NCBI GenBank assembly: GCA_030246985.1
Contig: CP107246.1
Location: forward strand, 498,282-562,281
Direction: 5' to 3'
Origin: Candidatus Nitricoxidivorans perseverans
GTDB taxonomy: Bacteria; Pseudomonadota; Gammaproteobacteria; Burkholderiales; Rhodocyclaceae
DNA: 64,000 bases
Shown here: piece after piece, positions 9,333 through 18,548 of the stretch
Layout of the letters: each line of letters begins with the position of its first letter
Numbering within the stretch: position 1 is the stretch's first letter
The notes under the pieces: generated by a model
Told to the model about the DNA's origin: nothing
The model's database searches: none
Seen by the model: only the letters and a program-made list of their open reading frames with translations
Made by a program: the position numbers and the translations under genes

Positions 9333-10016
9333 GTGAACCTCCTTGCCCTCGAAACCTCCACCCGCCGCCTGTCCGTCGCCCTCTGGCGCGACGGCGATCT
9401 CTCCGAACGATCGGAGGATATGCCCAACGGCGGTTCCGAGCGGCTCCTGCCCTGGGTGAATGAACTGCTGGCCGAAGCCGGCCTTCGGCTTTCCGATCTC
9501 GACGGCATCGCCTTCGGCGCCGGCCCCGGCGGCTTCACCGGCCTGCGCCTGGCCGCCGGCTGCGTCCAGGGCCTGGCCTATGGCCTCGACCTGCCCGTGC
9601 TTGGCGTCTGCACCCTGGAGACCCTGGCCCAGCAATGTGGCGAAGGGAAGGTGTTCGCCTGCCTGGACGCCCGCATGAGCGAGGTCTATTCGGCCGCCTA
9701 TGTCGATGGAATCGAAGCGCTGCCGCCGTCGGTGGGCTCGGCGGGATCGGTGGCAGCGCCGCCGGGCGGGGGCTGGACGGGCGCTGGCGACGGCTTTGCC
9801 GTTCATGGCGACGCGCTGGCCGCGAGGCTCGGCGATTCGATGATCGCCTGCCGGCCCGACGTTTTCCCCACGGCGGCGGCCGTCGCCCGGCTGGCCGCCC
9901 CGCGCTTCGAACGGGGCGAAGGCGCAAGGGGAGCCGACATGGCCGCGCCGCTCTACGTGCGCGACAAGGTGGCCCTGACGACGGCCGAACGCTTGGCGCG
10001 GGGAGGGGTGCGTTGA
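9333..10016 (+). CDS. tsaB: tRNA threonylcarbamoyladenosine biosynthesis protein TsaB
   Basis: A 227-residue ASKHA-fold protein of the t6A37 tRNA modification complex (partner of TsaD and TsaE). The N-terminal LLALETST, the GAGPGGFTGLR loop and the DARMSEVYSA region are the usual TsaB marks. Start is GTG 9333. Its stop overlaps the start of rimI. The order tsaB-rimI is a common pairing. Confidence 0.92.
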   Translation: MNLLALETSTRRLSVALWRDGDLSERSEDMPNGGSERLLPWVNELLAEAGLRLSDLDGIAFGAGPGGFTGLRLAAGCVQGLAYGLDLPVLGVCTLETLAQQCGEGKVFACLDARMSEVYSAAYVDGIEALPPSVGSAGSVAAPPGGGWTGAGDGFAVHGDALAARLGDSMIACRPDVFPTAAAVARLAAPRFERGEGARGADMAAPLYVRDKVALTTAERLARGGVR

Positions 10017-10450
10017 ATGCGGCGCCAATGCGCGAATCCGACCTGCCGGACGTCCTGGCCGCGGAGCTTCGCATTTACCCCTTCCCCTGGACGAAAGGCA
10101 ATTTCGCCGATTCGCTCAAGGCCGGCTACAGCGCGTGGGTCTGTCGCGAAGGCGGCGAGCTGGCCGGCTACGCGGTGATGATGATGGCGGTCGACGAGGC
10201 GCACCTGCTCAATATCAGCATCCTGCCGGAACGCCGACGGCGCGGCCTGGGTGGCGAACTTCTGGCGCACCTCTTCCGGATTGCGCACGGGCAGGGCGCC
10301 GCGCGCATGTTGTTGGAAGTGCGCCCGTCCAACGCGTCCGGCCAAGCGTTCTACCGGCGCTTTCTTTTCAGTGAAATCGGACGCCGGCGCGAGTACTACC
10401 CCGCGCATGCCGGCCGCGAGGACGCCATCGTGATGGCGAGAGAACTGTGA
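10013..10450 (+). CDS. rimI: Ribosomal-protein-alanine N-acetyltransferase
   Basis: A GNAT acetyltransferase of about 145 residues that acetylates the N-terminus of ribosomal protein S18. Motif A for acetyl-CoA is seen in PERRRRGLGGELL, followed by LEVRPSNASGQAFYRRFLF, typical of RimI. I place the start at TTG 10013, which overlaps the tsaB stop and has a strong GGGAGGGG site in front; ATG 10028 is the alternative. The stop overlaps the next gene by 4 bases. Confidence 0.88.
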   Translation: MNAAPMRESDLPDVLAAELRIYPFPWTKGNFADSLKAGYSAWVCREGGELAGYAVMMMAVDEAHLLNISILPERRRRGLGGELLAHLFRIAHGQGAARMLLEVRPSNASGQAFYRRFLFSEIGRRREYYPAHAGREDAIVMAREL

Positions 10451-11091
10451 GCCGGCGCGATTCCATCCTGCGCGAGATGGGCCTGGGGCCCGCCTGGCGC
10501 CTGAGGAATCCCCCGGCGCCCGAAGGCGGGAACTGGGACGAACTGCGCGCCGCCATCGCCGGCTGCACGGCCTGCGGCCTGTGCAAGTCCCGTAAGCAGG
10601 CGGTGCCGGGCGTCGGCGACGAGGACGCCGACTGGCTCTTCGTCGGCGAGGGGCCGGGCGCGGAAGAGGACGAGCGCGGCGAGCCATTCGTCGGCCAGGC
10701 CGGCAAGCTGCTCGACGCCATGCTCGCCGCCATCGGCCTGAAACGCGGCGAGGACGTTTACATCGCCAACGCGGTGAAGTGCCGCCCGCCCGGCAACCGC
10801 ACGCCGGAACCGGCGGAAACGGCCGCCTGCTGGCCCTTCCTCGAACGGCAGATCGAGCTGATCCGCCCGAAGCTCATCGTCGCCCTGGGCCGTCCGGCGG
10901 CGCAGACGCTCCTGCAGGCCGAGGTGAAGATCGGCGCCGCCCGCGGCCGGCTCTTCGACTTCAGGGGCATTCCGCTGGTAGTCACCTACCACCCGGCCTA
11001 CCTGCTGCGCAACCTGCCGGACAAGGCGCTGGCCTGGGAAGACCTGTGCTTCATGCGGCGGACGATGCGGGAACTTAAGGGGAAGGGCTGA
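10447..11091 (+). CDS. Uracil-DNA glycosylase, family 4 (4Fe-4S type)
   Basis: A 214-residue DNA-repair enzyme that removes uracil. Family-4 marks are visible: CTACGLC near residue 40 as part of the iron-sulfur site, GEGPGAEED for the active-site loop, NAVKCRPPGNR with another cluster cysteine, and TYHPAYLLRN for the leucine-loop motif. GTG start 10447 overlaps the rimI stop (GTGA). It ends the tsaB-rimI operon. Confidence 0.92.
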   Translation: MSRRDSILREMGLGPAWRLRNPPAPEGGNWDELRAAIAGCTACGLCKSRKQAVPGVGDEDADWLFVGEGPGAEEDERGEPFVGQAGKLLDAMLAAIGLKRGEDVYIANAVKCRPPGNRTPEPAETAACWPFLERQIELIRPKLIVALGRPAAQTLLQAEVKIGAARGRLFDFRGIPLVVTYHPAYLLRNLPDKALAWEDLCFMRRTMRELKGKG

Positions 11092-11126
11092 TAAGCCATT
11101 CCATCTTGCTGACGTCGCGAAGCGAC

Positions 11127-11167
11127 ACGCTTGAGCTGGTGACCCTTGCGGTCGCTGGCTCAAGCGT
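11127..11167 (+). repeat. 10-bp inverted repeat running into the CRISPR repeat
   Basis: ACGCTTGAGC at 11127-11136 pairs perfectly with GCTCAAGCGT at 11158-11167, leaving a 21-nt loop. The right arm shares its last two bases with the CRISPR repeat that starts at 11166. It could be a terminator-like hairpin for the glycosylase operon (no U-tract follows) or the scar of an array deletion. Confidence 0.5.
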
Positions 11168-11201
11168 TGTAGCTCCCTCTCTCACCCCGGATAGCTACAA
11201 T
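11166..11201 (+). CRISPR. Single orphan 36-bp type II-C CRISPR repeat
   Basis: A 36-bp unit that starts GTTGTAGCTCCCTCTCTCAC and ends GGATAGCTACAAT. This is the standard length, and its ends (GTTGTAGC, GCTACAAT) match type II-C repeats such as those of Neisseria, in which the end also serves as a -10 promoter element. Its reverse complement agrees with the anti-repeat at 12430-12465 in 29 of 36 positions, and three of the seven differences are G-U pairs. No second copy was found in the window, so an array in the strict sense is absent. Confidence 0.85.
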
Positions 11202-11247
11202 CTGACGCCGCTCAAATCCCCGCGGGTGAATTGGCGTGCGGCATGGC

Positions 11248-11275
11248 TTGAAATATATATACGAATATGTATTAT
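11248..11275 (+). promoter_or_regulatory. Candidate sigma-70 promoter of brnTA
   Basis: TTGAAA at 11248-11253 and TATTAT at 11270-11275, 16 bases apart, lie in an AT-rich island (11250-11276) that stands out from the GC-rich surroundings. The transcript would begin close to the brnT ATG at 11282. A short ATAC/GTAT inverted pair inside could be the BrnA operator, since BrnTA modules repress themselves. Confidence 0.4.
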
Positions 11276-11281
11276 CGCGCC

Positions 11282-11560
11282 ATGAAGCTCATTTGGGACG
11301 AAGCGAAGCGGCAAGCCACCTTGCGTGAGCGCGGCATCGATTTTGCGGATGCGGTGATTGTCTTTGCCGGTCCGACAGTGGAGTACGAGGACACGCGCCG
11401 CGATTACGGCGAGAGCCGGATGATCTGCTTCGGACTGCTGGCCTGCCGGCTGGTGGCGGTGGGATATGTGCGGCGCGGCAATGCCCGCCACATTTTTTCG
11501 ATGAGGAAAGCCAATGACCGCGAAATCGAACGTTATGCGAAGCAGCTTGAAAAAGATTGA
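11282..11560 (+). CDS. brnT: BrnT-type ribonuclease toxin
   Basis: A 92-residue toxin of the BrnT family (RelE-like fold). The family pattern is visible from the start (MKLIWDEAKRQATLRERGID), followed by FADAVIVFAGPTVEYEDTRRDYGE and the late RRGNARHIFSMRKANDRE segment that carries catalytic basic residues. I use ATG 11282; a start at 11267 adds five codons. The antitoxin overlaps its 3' end. The module sits between the lone CRISPR repeat and cas2, where an array would be expected. Confidence 0.88.
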   Translation: MKLIWDEAKRQATLRERGIDFADAVIVFAGPTVEYEDTRRDYGESRMICFGLLACRLVAVGYVRRGNARHIFSMRKANDREIERYAKQLEKD

Positions 11561-11873
11561 CGCGCACGCCATCGCATCGAAGGAATACGACGAGATTCCG
11601 GAGCTGACCGATGCCGACATGAGACGCGCCAGACTGCGGGTTGGCGGCAAGCCTGCCACCCGCGAGGAATTTTCCGCCGCCGTCAATGCGCGGCTCGGCA
11701 AGCAGCGCGTGTCGATCATGCTCGATGCGGCTGTGATCGAATTCTTCAAAGCCAGGGCCGGCGCGCGCGGCTACCAGACGCTCATCAATCAGGCCTTGCA
11801 GCAGGTCATGACGGGGGAGCAGATCGAGGCCACGTTGCGCCGCGTGATCCGCGAGGAGCTTGCGCACGGCTGA
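11514..11873 (+). CDS. brnA: BrnA-type antitoxin
   Basis: A 119-residue antitoxin. The N-terminus is polar, EIPELTDADMRRARLR precedes the domain, and the C-terminal half has the ribbon-helix-helix pattern of BrnA (VSIMLDAAVIEFFKARAGAR, then GYQTLINQALQQV). BrnA binds BrnT and represses the pair. It overlaps brnT by 47 bases, and ATG 11535 is a possible later start. Its stop is only 9 bases from the convergent cas2 stop. Confidence 0.87.
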   Translation: MTAKSNVMRSSLKKIDAHAIASKEYDEIPELTDADMRRARLRVGGKPATREEFSAAVNARLGKQRVSIMLDAAVIEFFKARAGARGYQTLINQALQQVMTGEQIEATLRRVIREELAHG

Positions 11874-11882
11874 TGCGGCCGC

Positions 11883-12191
11883 TCAGAACAGCAGCATCTG
11901 CGAGGCGGCAACCTTCCTTTCCTGGAACAGCGGCATGCCGACCAGCAGGCGCATCCCGGCATACTGCTTCTCGGTCACGGTCATGGAGCGCACCGAACCC
12001 TCGGGCGGCAGGTTGTCGGCCAGCCGCGCCAAGTGCTTTTTCTCGGCGTCGATGCCGTTGAGGATGCGCCCATAGACCGACCACTGGATCATGTCGTAGC
12101 CGTCGTTGAGCAGGAACTTTCGGAACTGCACGTAGGCGCGCTTTTCGGCCTTGGTGACCATCGGCAGGTCGAAAAAGACGAGCAAGCGCAT
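11883..12191 (-). CDS. cas2: CRISPR-associated endoribonuclease Cas2 (type II-C), apparently intact
   Basis: A 102-residue Cas2. The first strand and metal Asp are MRLLVFFDLPMVTKAEKRAY, then FRKFLLNDGYDMIQWSVYGR, and a C-terminal MPLFQERK strand region. Length and pattern fit type II-C. In a working locus Cas2 holds two Cas1 dimers for spacer capture, but no cas1 is present here. I chose ATG 12191; the frame is open to GTG 12215, directly behind the stop of the Cas9 remnant. Confidence 0.88.
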   Translation of the reverse strand: MRLLVFFDLPMVTKAEKRAYVQFRKFLLNDGYDMIQWSVYGRILNGIDAEKKHLARLADNLPPEGSVRSMTVTEKQYAGMRLLVGMPLFQERKVAASQMLLF

Positions 12192-12215
12192 GTATCGCCT
12201 CGTCTCGACGCCCAC

Positions 12216-12404
12216 TCAACACTCCAGCCGGTGCGCCTGCAAGCCGACAAGGATGGGCAGGTCGGGTTCCTTCGCGGTTTCCGCCTTGTCGAAACACCGT
12301 ACCCCAATATCGACGATGCGGTTCTCGCCCAATACGCACCAGCCCACCGATGCGATGCCGATGTCGAAGCCGAAGGTCAGCGGCCCAAGGGTCTTGTCAG
12401 CCAT
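12216..12404 (-). pseudogene. cas9: Cas9 N-terminal remnant, probably joined to the end of cas1
   Basis: A 62-codon frame from ATG 12404, with a GGGAGG ribosome site 5 bases ahead. Residues 11-45 are the RuvC-I segment of a type II-C Cas9: FGFDIGIASVGW with the catalytic Asp at 14, then IVDIGVRCFDKAE. After AETAKE the Cas9 sequence stops. The last residues, LPILVGLQAHRLEC, then a stop 24 bases before cas2, resemble the C-terminal end of II-C Cas1 proteins. The simplest history is one deletion from codon ~46 of cas9 to the last ~16 codons of cas1 that kept the reading frame. The Cas1 origin is inference; the Cas9 origin is clear. Confidence 0.85.
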
Positions 12405-12429
12405 GTTTTCCTCCCGCATAATCGGCCCC

Positions 12430-12521
12430 GTTGTGGCTATCCGGGGTGAGAGCCGTTGCTACAATAAAGAATCGAAAGATTCTGTATCCAGGCCCGGCCT
12501 AAACCGCCGGGCCTTTCCTTT
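12430..12521 (+). ncRNA. tracrRNA gene of the type II-C CRISPR locus
   Basis: Divergent from the cas9 remnant. The anti-repeat at 12430-12465 begins GTTGTGGCTATCCGGGGTGA and ends GAGCCGTTGCTACAAT; it pairs with the orphan repeat with a central bulge, as in Neisseria tracrRNA, whose CCGTTGCTACAATAA core is shared. A hairpin with AGAATC/GATTCT arms and a GAAA tetraloop follows at 12468-12483, then a terminator. All parts of a working tracrRNA are visible even though its nuclease is gone. Confidence 0.88.
12491..12521 (+). terminator. Rho-independent terminator of the tracrRNA
   Basis: A stem of GGCCCGGC (12491-12498) with GCCGGGCC (12506-12513), a 7-base loop and the T-rich tail TTTCCTTT. It also matches the third hairpin expected in a II-C tracrRNA. 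Confidence 0.82.
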
Positions 12522-12593
12522 GTGCTTGCTCGTTATTTGCAAAAGCATAGCACCGTCATGGACGGGAAGAATATGACGGGAGGAGATGACTGA

Positions 12594-13508
12594 ATGTCCC
12601 ACGGCGCCGAAGGCTCGGTGAAAGCCATCTTCTACGCGCTCGGCGCGAACTTCGGCATCGCGGTGTCGAAATTCGCCGCGGCCTCCTGGACGGGCTCCGG
12701 CTCGATGCTGGCCGAGGCGATCCACTCGACGGCCGACTGCGCCAACCAGTTGCTCCTGCTGCTGGGCATGAAGGAGGCGAAGCGCCCCGAGAGCGCGGAC
12801 CATCCGCTCGGCCACCACCGCGTCACCTATTTCTGGTCGATGGTCGTGGCGCTGCTGCTGTTCTTCATGGGCGGCGCGTTCTCCGTCTATGAGGGCGTCG
12901 AGCGCCTGCTGCACCCGCAGCCGATGGCCAACGGCGGCATCGCGATGGCCGTGCTGGGGATCGCTGTGGTGCTGGAGGCGTTTTCGCTGGCCGGGGCGAT
13001 GCGCGAGATCCGCAAGACCTCGGGCGGCAAGTCCTTCCTGCGCTGGTTCCGCGAGACGCGCGAATCGGAGCTGATGGTGGTGGCCGGCGAGGACATCGCC
13101 GCGCTGGCGGGTCTGGCGCTGGCCTTCGCCGCCGTGTCGCTGACCGTGCTGACCGGCGATCCCCTGTGGGACGCGCTCGGCACGCTGACGGTGGGCGCGG
13201 TGCTGATGATCGTCGCGGTGGCGGTGATGGTCGAGGTGAAGGGACTGATCGTCGGCGAGTCCGTGGCGCCCGAGCGGCGCGCCGAGATCGAGGCCTTCGT
13301 CGCCGCCCAGCCGGAGGTCGAACGCGTGCTCAACATCATCACGCTGGCCTGGGGCGCGAAGAAGGTGGTCGCCGTCAAGGCGCGCATGGCGGACATGGAG
13401 GCCATCAGCGGAGCGGAGATGGTCCGGCGCATCAACGCCGTCGAGGCGCGCATGCAGGAGCGATTCCCGAAGGCGCGCTGGGTGTTCTTCGAGCCTGACG
13501 AGCGGTAG
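12594..13508 (+). CDS. Cation diffusion facilitator family transporter
   Basis: A 304-residue inner-membrane CDF protein with about six membrane helices. The metal-site helix AEAIHSTADCANQLLLL and the DHPLGHHRVTYFWS block after it are typical of the CDF branch, and a cytoplasmic ferredoxin-like end (ERRAEIEAFV, then VLNIITLAWGAKKVVAVKAR) follows. It would export a divalent metal in exchange for protons; which metal cannot be read here. It ends base-to-base with the convergent zwf stop. Confidence 0.87.
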   Translation: MSHGAEGSVKAIFYALGANFGIAVSKFAAASWTGSGSMLAEAIHSTADCANQLLLLLGMKEAKRPESADHPLGHHRVTYFWSMVVALLLFFMGGAFSVYEGVERLLHPQPMANGGIAMAVLGIAVVLEAFSLAGAMREIRKTSGGKSFLRWFRETRESELMVVAGEDIAALAGLALAFAAVSLTVLTGDPLWDALGTLTVGAVLMIVAVAVMVEVKGLIVGESVAPERRAEIEAFVAAQPEVERVLNIITLAWGAKKVVAVKARMADMEAISGAEMVRRINAVEARMQERFPKARWVFFEPDER

Positions 13509-15019
13509 TCAGTATGCCTGGAGGTCGCCGCCGCTGACGTCGAGCGTGTGCCGCCAGAACTGGTCGTCGCGGTCGAACAGGCGGTAGGTGCCGCGCGGCC
13601 CCCAACTGCCCGCCGGATAGGCGTTGATGAAGTCGCGCTCCATCGCCCAGACCTTGAGCACGGGGTCGACCACGCGCCAGGCCCATTCCACCTCGTCGAT
13701 GCGCAGGAAGAGCGACGGGTCGCCCTGCATCACGTCGAGCAGCAGCCCCTCGTAGGCGTCGTAATCCTCGTCGTGCCCCTTGCGGTAGGTGGCGTCGAGG
13801 CTGATGGTGCGCGTGTGCAGGTCGAGCCCCGGCACCTTCACCTGCATCTCCATCTTCATGCAGTCGTTGGGCTGGATGCCGAGCATGATCCAGTTGGGCC
13901 GCGCCGGGCCATGGTGGGCCTGGCGCGCGTGGCGCAGCAGGTCCTGCGGCGGGTTCTTGAAGCGGATGCAGATCGCCGAACTGGCCTGGGCCATGCGCTT
14001 GCCGGTGCGCAGGTAGAAGGGCACGCCCGACCAGCGCCAGTTGTCGACGAACAGCTTGAGGGCGGCGAAGGTCTCCGTGACGCTGTCGGGCGCCACGCCC
14101 GGCTCGTCGAGGTAGCCGGGTACGGGGCTGCCGTCGATGGCGCCGCTCGCATACTGGCCGCGGAATGCGTGGGCATGCACGGCGTTCTGCGTGATCGGGC
14201 GGATGGCCTTGAGCACCTTCACCTTCTCGTCGCGCAGGTGCTCCGCCGACATCGTCACCGGCGGCTCCATCGCCACCAGCGCCATCAGTTGCAGCAGGTG
14301 GCTTTGCATCATGTCGCGCAGCGCGCCCGCGCCCTCGAAAAATCCGGCACGACTGCCGATGCCCAGCGTCTCGGCGTGGGTGATCTGCACGTGGTCGATG
14401 TAATGGTGGTTCCAGAGCGGCTCCAGCAGCAGGTTGGCGAAGCGGAACACCATGATGTTCTGCACCGTGCCCTTGCCGAGGTAGTGGTCGATGCGGAATA
14501 TCTGCGGCTCGTTGAGATGCCGGTACAGGCTGCGTTGCAGGGTCTGCGCGGAGAGCAGGTCGTGTCCGAACGGCTTCTCGATCACCACGCGCCGCCAGCC
14601 GTTCGTCTCCCTGAGCAGGCCCATCTCGCCCAGCCGGTCGACGATCGCCTGGAACTCCCCCGGCCGCACCGACATGTAGAAGGCGATGTTGGGCGGCAGG
14701 TCGGGCGATTCCTCCAGCGTTTTCCGCAGGCGCTCGTAGGCGCCGGGGTCGTCCGCCGGACCGGCGTGGTAGCGCAGGCGCGCGGCGAAACGCTCGAAGG
14801 CGGGAGAGTCCAGCTTGTCGGGACACTTCGCCGCGATCATGCCGCGGACTTCGGCCAGCCATTCCTCGCGGCTCCAGTCCTTGCGGCCGCAGCCGAGGAT
14901 CATCGCGCCTTCCGGCAGGCGGCCGGCCGTCTCCAGGTGGAACAGGCCGGGCAGGAGCTTGCGGCGCGCCAGATCGCCGCCGACGCCGAAGATGACCAGG
15001 GTGCAAGGATCGACGGCCT

Positions 15020-15023
<4 letters not shown>
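13509..15023 (-). CDS. zwf: Glucose-6-phosphate 1-dehydrogenase
   Basis: A 504-residue enzyme that makes 6-phosphogluconolactone. The NADP-binding [12 protein letters not shown] is at the N-terminus; EKPFGHD and the substrate site RIDHYLGKG follow near residue 180. The last residue of the usual HYLGKE is G here. Start 15023 overlaps the gnd stop by 4 bases (ATGA); the long open frame upstream is only the shifted reading of gnd. It forms the start of the pentose phosphate branch with gnd and pgl. Confidence 0.96.
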
Positions 15024-15931
<908 letters not shown>

Positions 15932-15966
15932 GATGCCGTCCTCCCGTCCGATGTATGCTGCAAAGT

Positions 15967-16659
15967 ATGACGCAAGGACGACAATTTTGCCGCTGGCATC
16001 CCCATGACGACGCGGAGGCGATGGCCCGCGCCGTCGCCGCGGAAGTCCTGCGCGCCGCCGAGGATGCGCTTCGTCAGCGGGACGAGTTCCACATCGTGCT
16101 GGCGGGCGGGAACACCCCGCGGCGGGCCTACGAGGCGTTGCGCAACGCCGACGCCGGCTGGTCCGGCTGGCATGTCTGGTTCGGCGACGAGCGCTGCCTG
16201 CCGCCCGGCGATCCGGAACGCAACAGCCGCATGGCAGGGGAGGCGTGGCTCGACCATGTCCCGATTCCGGAACGGCAGATACACGCCATTCCGGCGGAAC
16301 GGGGCGCTGCGGCCGCCGTGGCCGCCTATGCCGAAGCGCTCAAGGGCAGGGGGGATTTCGACCTGGTGCTGCTGGGCCTCGGCGAGGACGGCCACACCGC
16401 CAGCCTCTTTCCCGGCCATGACTGGGGCGCCGAGCCGGATGCGCCGGATGCCCTGGCGATCTTCGACGCGCTCAAGCCGCCGGCCGAGCGGGTGTCGCTC
16501 TCGGCACGGCGGCTTTCTCGCGCGCGGCGGGTCTTCTTTCTGGCCGGCGGCGCGGGCAAGCGCGCCGCCCTGTCCGCGTGGCGCGGGGGTGAGGGCATCC
16601 CCGCGTCCGCCATCACGCCACGGGCCGGCGTAGATGTGTATTTCGAGGCCGGCCGGTAG
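15967..16659 (+). CDS. pgl: 6-phosphogluconolactonase
   Basis: A 230-residue lactonase of the DevB/SOL type. Visible marks are [32 protein letters not shown] and [15 protein letters not shown]. It hydrolyses the product of Zwf, so the three oxidative pentose phosphate steps lie together. ATG 15967 is used, and ATG 15955 is an alternative. The end lies 3 bases from the convergent typA stop. Confidence 0.94.
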   Translation: MTQGRQFCRWHPHDDAEAMARAVAAEVLRAAEDALRQRDEFHIVLAGGNTPRRAYEALRNADAGWSGWHVWFGDERCLPPGDPERNSRMAGEAWLDHVPIPERQIHAIPAERGAAAAVAAYAEALKGRGDFDLVLLGLGEDGHTASLFPGHDWGAEPDAPDALAIFDALKPPAERVSLSARRLSRARRVFFLAGGAGKRAALSAWRGGEGIPASAITPRAGVDVYFEAGR

Positions 16660-16662
16660 ACG

Positions 16663-18480
16663 TCAGGCGACTTCCTCGCGCCCGGCGCGCTTGCGGTCGT
16701 GCGCCTTCAGGAGGCGCTTCCTCAGCCGGATGGACTTGGGCGTGATCTCGACCAGCTCGTCGTCGGCGATGAACTCGACGGCGGATTCCAGGGTGATCTG
16801 GATGGGCGGCACCAGGCGCACGGCCTCGTCGGTGCCGGAGGCTCGCACGTTGGTGAGCTGCTTGCCCTTGATCGGGTTGACGACGAGATCGTTGTCGCGG
16901 CTGTGGATGCCGATGATGATGCCCTCATAGAGCGGATCGCCGGGGCTGACGAACATGCGGCCGCGATCCTGCAGCTTCCATAGCGCGTAGGCGACGGCGG
17001 CGCCGTCCTCGGCGGAGATCAGCACGCCGTTGCGGCGTTCGGCCATGGTGCCGGCCATCGGGCCGTAATCGTCGAAGACATGGCTGGCCAGGCCGGTGCC
17101 GCGGGTGAGGGTCAGGAACTCGCCCTGGAAGCCGATCAGTCCGCGGGCGGGAATGCGGTAGTCGAGACGCACGCGCCCCTTGCCGTCCGGCTGCATGTCC
17201 TGGAGTTCGCCGCGGCGGCGGCCCAGTTCCTCCATGACGCCGCCCTGGTGGGTTTCCTCCACGTCCACGGTCAGCATCTCGTAGGGCTCCTGCTTTTCGC
17301 CGTTGATGTCCTTGAACAGCACGCGCGGCCGGGAGACGGCCAGTTCGTAGCCTTCGCGGCGCATGTTTTCCAGGAGGATGGTGAGGTGCAATTCGCCGCG
17401 TCCGGAGACCTCGAAGACGTCCGAATCCGCCGTTTCCGAAACGCGCAGGGCGACGTTGGAGAGCAGTTCCTTGTTGAGGCGCTCGCGGATCTGGCGGCTG
17501 GTGACGTACTTGCCTTCCTTGCCGGCGAGCGGCGAGGTGTTGACTTGGAAGTTCATGGTCAGCGTCGGCTCGTCGACGGTGATGGGCGGCAGGCCGACGG
17601 GATTGGCGACGTCGCACAGCGTGACGCCGATGTTGACGCCCTCGATGCCGGTGACCAGCACGATGTCGCCGGCCTCGGCGTCCTCGGCCTGCTGGCGCTC
17701 CAGGCCCTGGAAGGTCAGCACCTGGCCGACCTTGGCCAGGCCCCGCGACTCCTCGCCGACCATGACGGCGACCTGCTGGCCCGGCTTGATGTGGCCCTTC
17801 TTGATGCGGCCGATGCCGATGCGGCCAACATAGGAGTTGTAGTCAAGCGAGCAGATCTGGAGCTGGAGCGGCGCTTCAGAATCGACGTCGGGCGGCGGGA
17901 CATGGCGCAGGATCGCCTTGTAGAGCGGCTGCATGTCGGTGCCGGGCGTGTGCGAGGCCATCATGGCGTAGCCGTTGAGCGCCGAGGCGTAGACGACGGG
18001 GAAGTCGAGCTGCTCGTCGGTCGCGCCGAGCTTGTCGAAGAGGTCGAAGGTGTGGTCGATGACCCAGTCGGGCCGCGCGCCCGGCCGATCGATCTTGTTG
18101 ATGACGACGATGGGCTTCAGGCCCAGCGCCAGCGCCTTGCGGGTGACGAAGCGCGTCTGCGGCATCGGGCCTTCGACGGCGTCGACCAGCAGCAGCACGC
18201 CGTCGACCATGGACAGGACGCGCTCGACTTCGCCGCCGAAGTCGGCGTGGCCGGGGGTGTCGACGATGTTGATGTGGGTGCCTTCCCAGTCGATCGCGCA
18301 GTTCTTGGCGAGGATGGTGATGCCGCGCTCCTTTTCCAGGTCGTTGGAGTCCATGACCCGCTCGGTCATCTGCTGGTGGGCGGCAAAGGTGCCGGACTGG
18401 CGCAGGAGCTGGTCCACGAGTGTGGTCTTGCCGTGGTCCACGTGGGCGATGATGGCGATGTTGCGCAGGGGGCGGGACAT
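16663..18480 (-). CDS. typA: Ribosome-associated GTPase TypA/BipA
   Basis: A 605-residue translational GTPase. G motifs are [24 protein letters not shown] and [10 protein letters not shown], with domains II, III and V and the BipA-specific C-terminus ([16 protein letters not shown]). It binds 70S ribosomes and helps 50S assembly, mainly in the cold or under stress. Length agrees with the family. Confidence 0.97.
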   Translation of the reverse strand: MSRPLRNIAIIAHVDHGKTTLVDQLLRQSGTFAAHQQMTERVMDSNDLEKERGITILAKNCAIDWEGTHINIVDTPGHADFGGEVERVLSMVDGVLLLVDAVEGPMPQTRFVTRKALALGLKPIVVINKIDRPGARPDWVIDHTFDLFDKLGATDEQLDFPVVYASALNGYAMMASHTPGTDMQPLYKAILRHVPPPDVDSEAPLQLQICSLDYNSYVGRIGIGRIKKGHIKPGQQVAVMVGEESRGLAKVGQVLTFQGLERQQAEDAEAGDIVLVTGIEGVNIGVTLCDVANPVGLPPITVDEPTLTMNFQVNTSPLAGKEGKYVTSRQIRERLNKELLSNVALRVSETADSDVFEVSGRGELHLTILLENMRREGYELAVSRPRVLFKDINGEKQEPYEMLTVDVEETHQGGVMEELGRRRGELQDMQPDGKGRVRLDYRIPARGLIGFQGEFLTLTRGTGLASHVFDDYGPMAGTMAERRNGVLISAEDGAAVAYALWKLQDRGRMFVSPGDPLYEGIIIGIHSRDNDLVVNPIKGKQLTNVRASGTDEAVRLVPPIQITLESAVEFIADDELVEITPKSIRLRKRLLKAHDRKRAGREEVA

Positions 18481-18548
18481 GGGATTCTTCCGGGGGAGAG
18501 GGGGGCGGATTGTAATAGAATCCGGCCTTCATTTCCGAGGAATTTCAC

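Noticed and set aside
11091-11165. A second, degenerate CRISPR repeat upstream of the orphan one
   Set aside because: Base-by-base comparison shows no run of agreement beyond chance; only the 10-bp hairpin is present.
12216-12260. AHRL in the Cas9 remnant tail as part of the Cas9 arginine-rich helix
   Set aside because: The flanking Arg residues of that helix are absent and the segment ends just before cas2, so the cas1 end is a simpler source; it remains a weak alternative.
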